Source of the DNA: Selenomonadales bacterium UBA7018 | GTDB taxonomy: Bacteria > Bacillota > Negativicutes > Selenomonadales > Selenomonadaceae | NCBI GenBank assembly: GCA_002448305.1 | Contig: DJWY01000032.1 | Coordinates: 21,327-35,629, forward strand | Direction of reading: 5' to 3' | Length of the DNA: 14,303 bases | Shown: positions 14,252 to 14,303 of the stretch, piece by piece | How positions within the stretch are numbered: position 1 is the first letter of the stretch | Layout of the letters: the number at the start of each line of letters is the position of its first letter | Translations under genes and position numbers: made by a program | The notes under the pieces: generated by a model | Seen by the model: the letters and a program-made list of their open reading frames with translations, nothing else | Told to the model about the DNA's origin: nothing | Database searches by the model: none

Positions 14252-14303
14252 TTATAAAAAGTTATAAAAACTCTTATGTTTCATTCCTGCTTCATAGAAT
14301 CCG
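14252..14303 (-). CDS. C-terminal end of an unidentified gene (partial)
   Basis: An open frame enters from the right edge and gives GFYEAGMKHKSFYNFL before TAA at 14252-14254. Amino acid content and the spacing to rpoE (23 bp) fit the end of a real protein in the same transcription unit. Sixteen residues are too few to name it, and chance cannot be excluded. Confidence 0.3.
   Translation of the reverse strand, partial: GFYEAGMKHKSFYNFL

Noticed and set aside
14252..14270. Tandem TTATAAAAA copies upstream of rpoE as a promoter
   Set aside because: AT-rich but no -35 box at proper spacing, and the bases are equally explained as the end of a coding frame.

Overview
The window reads as chromosomal DNA of an anaerobic member of the Bacillota, probably Negativicutes/Selenomonadales. 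The evidence is a single-chain pyruvate:ferredoxin oxidoreductase, a six-cysteine SCIFF peptide, an RNA polymerase delta subunit next to pyrG, a DUF116 protein and ATP-type phosphofructokinase. The assignment is inferred from gene content only. It looks like ordinary housekeeping DNA: no insertion sequence, prophage, CRISPR array, tRNA or rRNA gene was seen. Non-ATG starts are frequent (TTG for ruvA, the prenyl synthase, DUF116 and probably atpZ).

Layout. Positions 1-101 (minus) hold the start of a membrane protein that looks like a FecCD-type ABC permease. pfkA (plus) follows, with a good sigma-A promoter that contains a perfect 16-bp palindrome, and with a short dispersed repeat in its leader. 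Between pfkA and the next gene, about 165 bp can fold into nested helices and may encode a structured RNA. A plus-strand group then runs from a small AtpZ/AtpI-like membrane protein through a secreted NlpC/P60-like (amidase_5-like) hydrolase to yebC, ruvC and ruvA; the last three are translationally coupled. ruvB does not follow.

Convergent to ruvA is a minus-strand operon: a long-chain polyprenyl diphosphate synthase, then a 48-residue six-cysteine peptide (scfA, SCIFF), then a strong rho-independent terminator. scfA is the main small gene that would be missed by length-filtered gene calling; its radical SAM maturase is not in the window. The prenyl synthase and nifJ are transcribed apart from back-to-back promoters. 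A perfect 14-bp palindrome overlaps the nifJ -10 box and presumed start site. nifJ is followed after 4 bp by leuB, so pyruvate oxidation and leucine synthesis appear to be co-transcribed. A probably bidirectional terminator separates leuB from dnaB.

The right third is all on the minus strand: a few last codons of an unknown gene, rpoE (delta, without the acidic tail), pyrG with its terminator, then a separate DUF116-dnaB operon with its own promoter. The themes are central carbon metabolism (pfkA, nifJ, leuB), DNA repair and replication (ruvCA, dnaB), nucleotide synthesis and transcription (pyrG, rpoE), isoprenoid chain synthesis and one ribosomally made, modified peptide.
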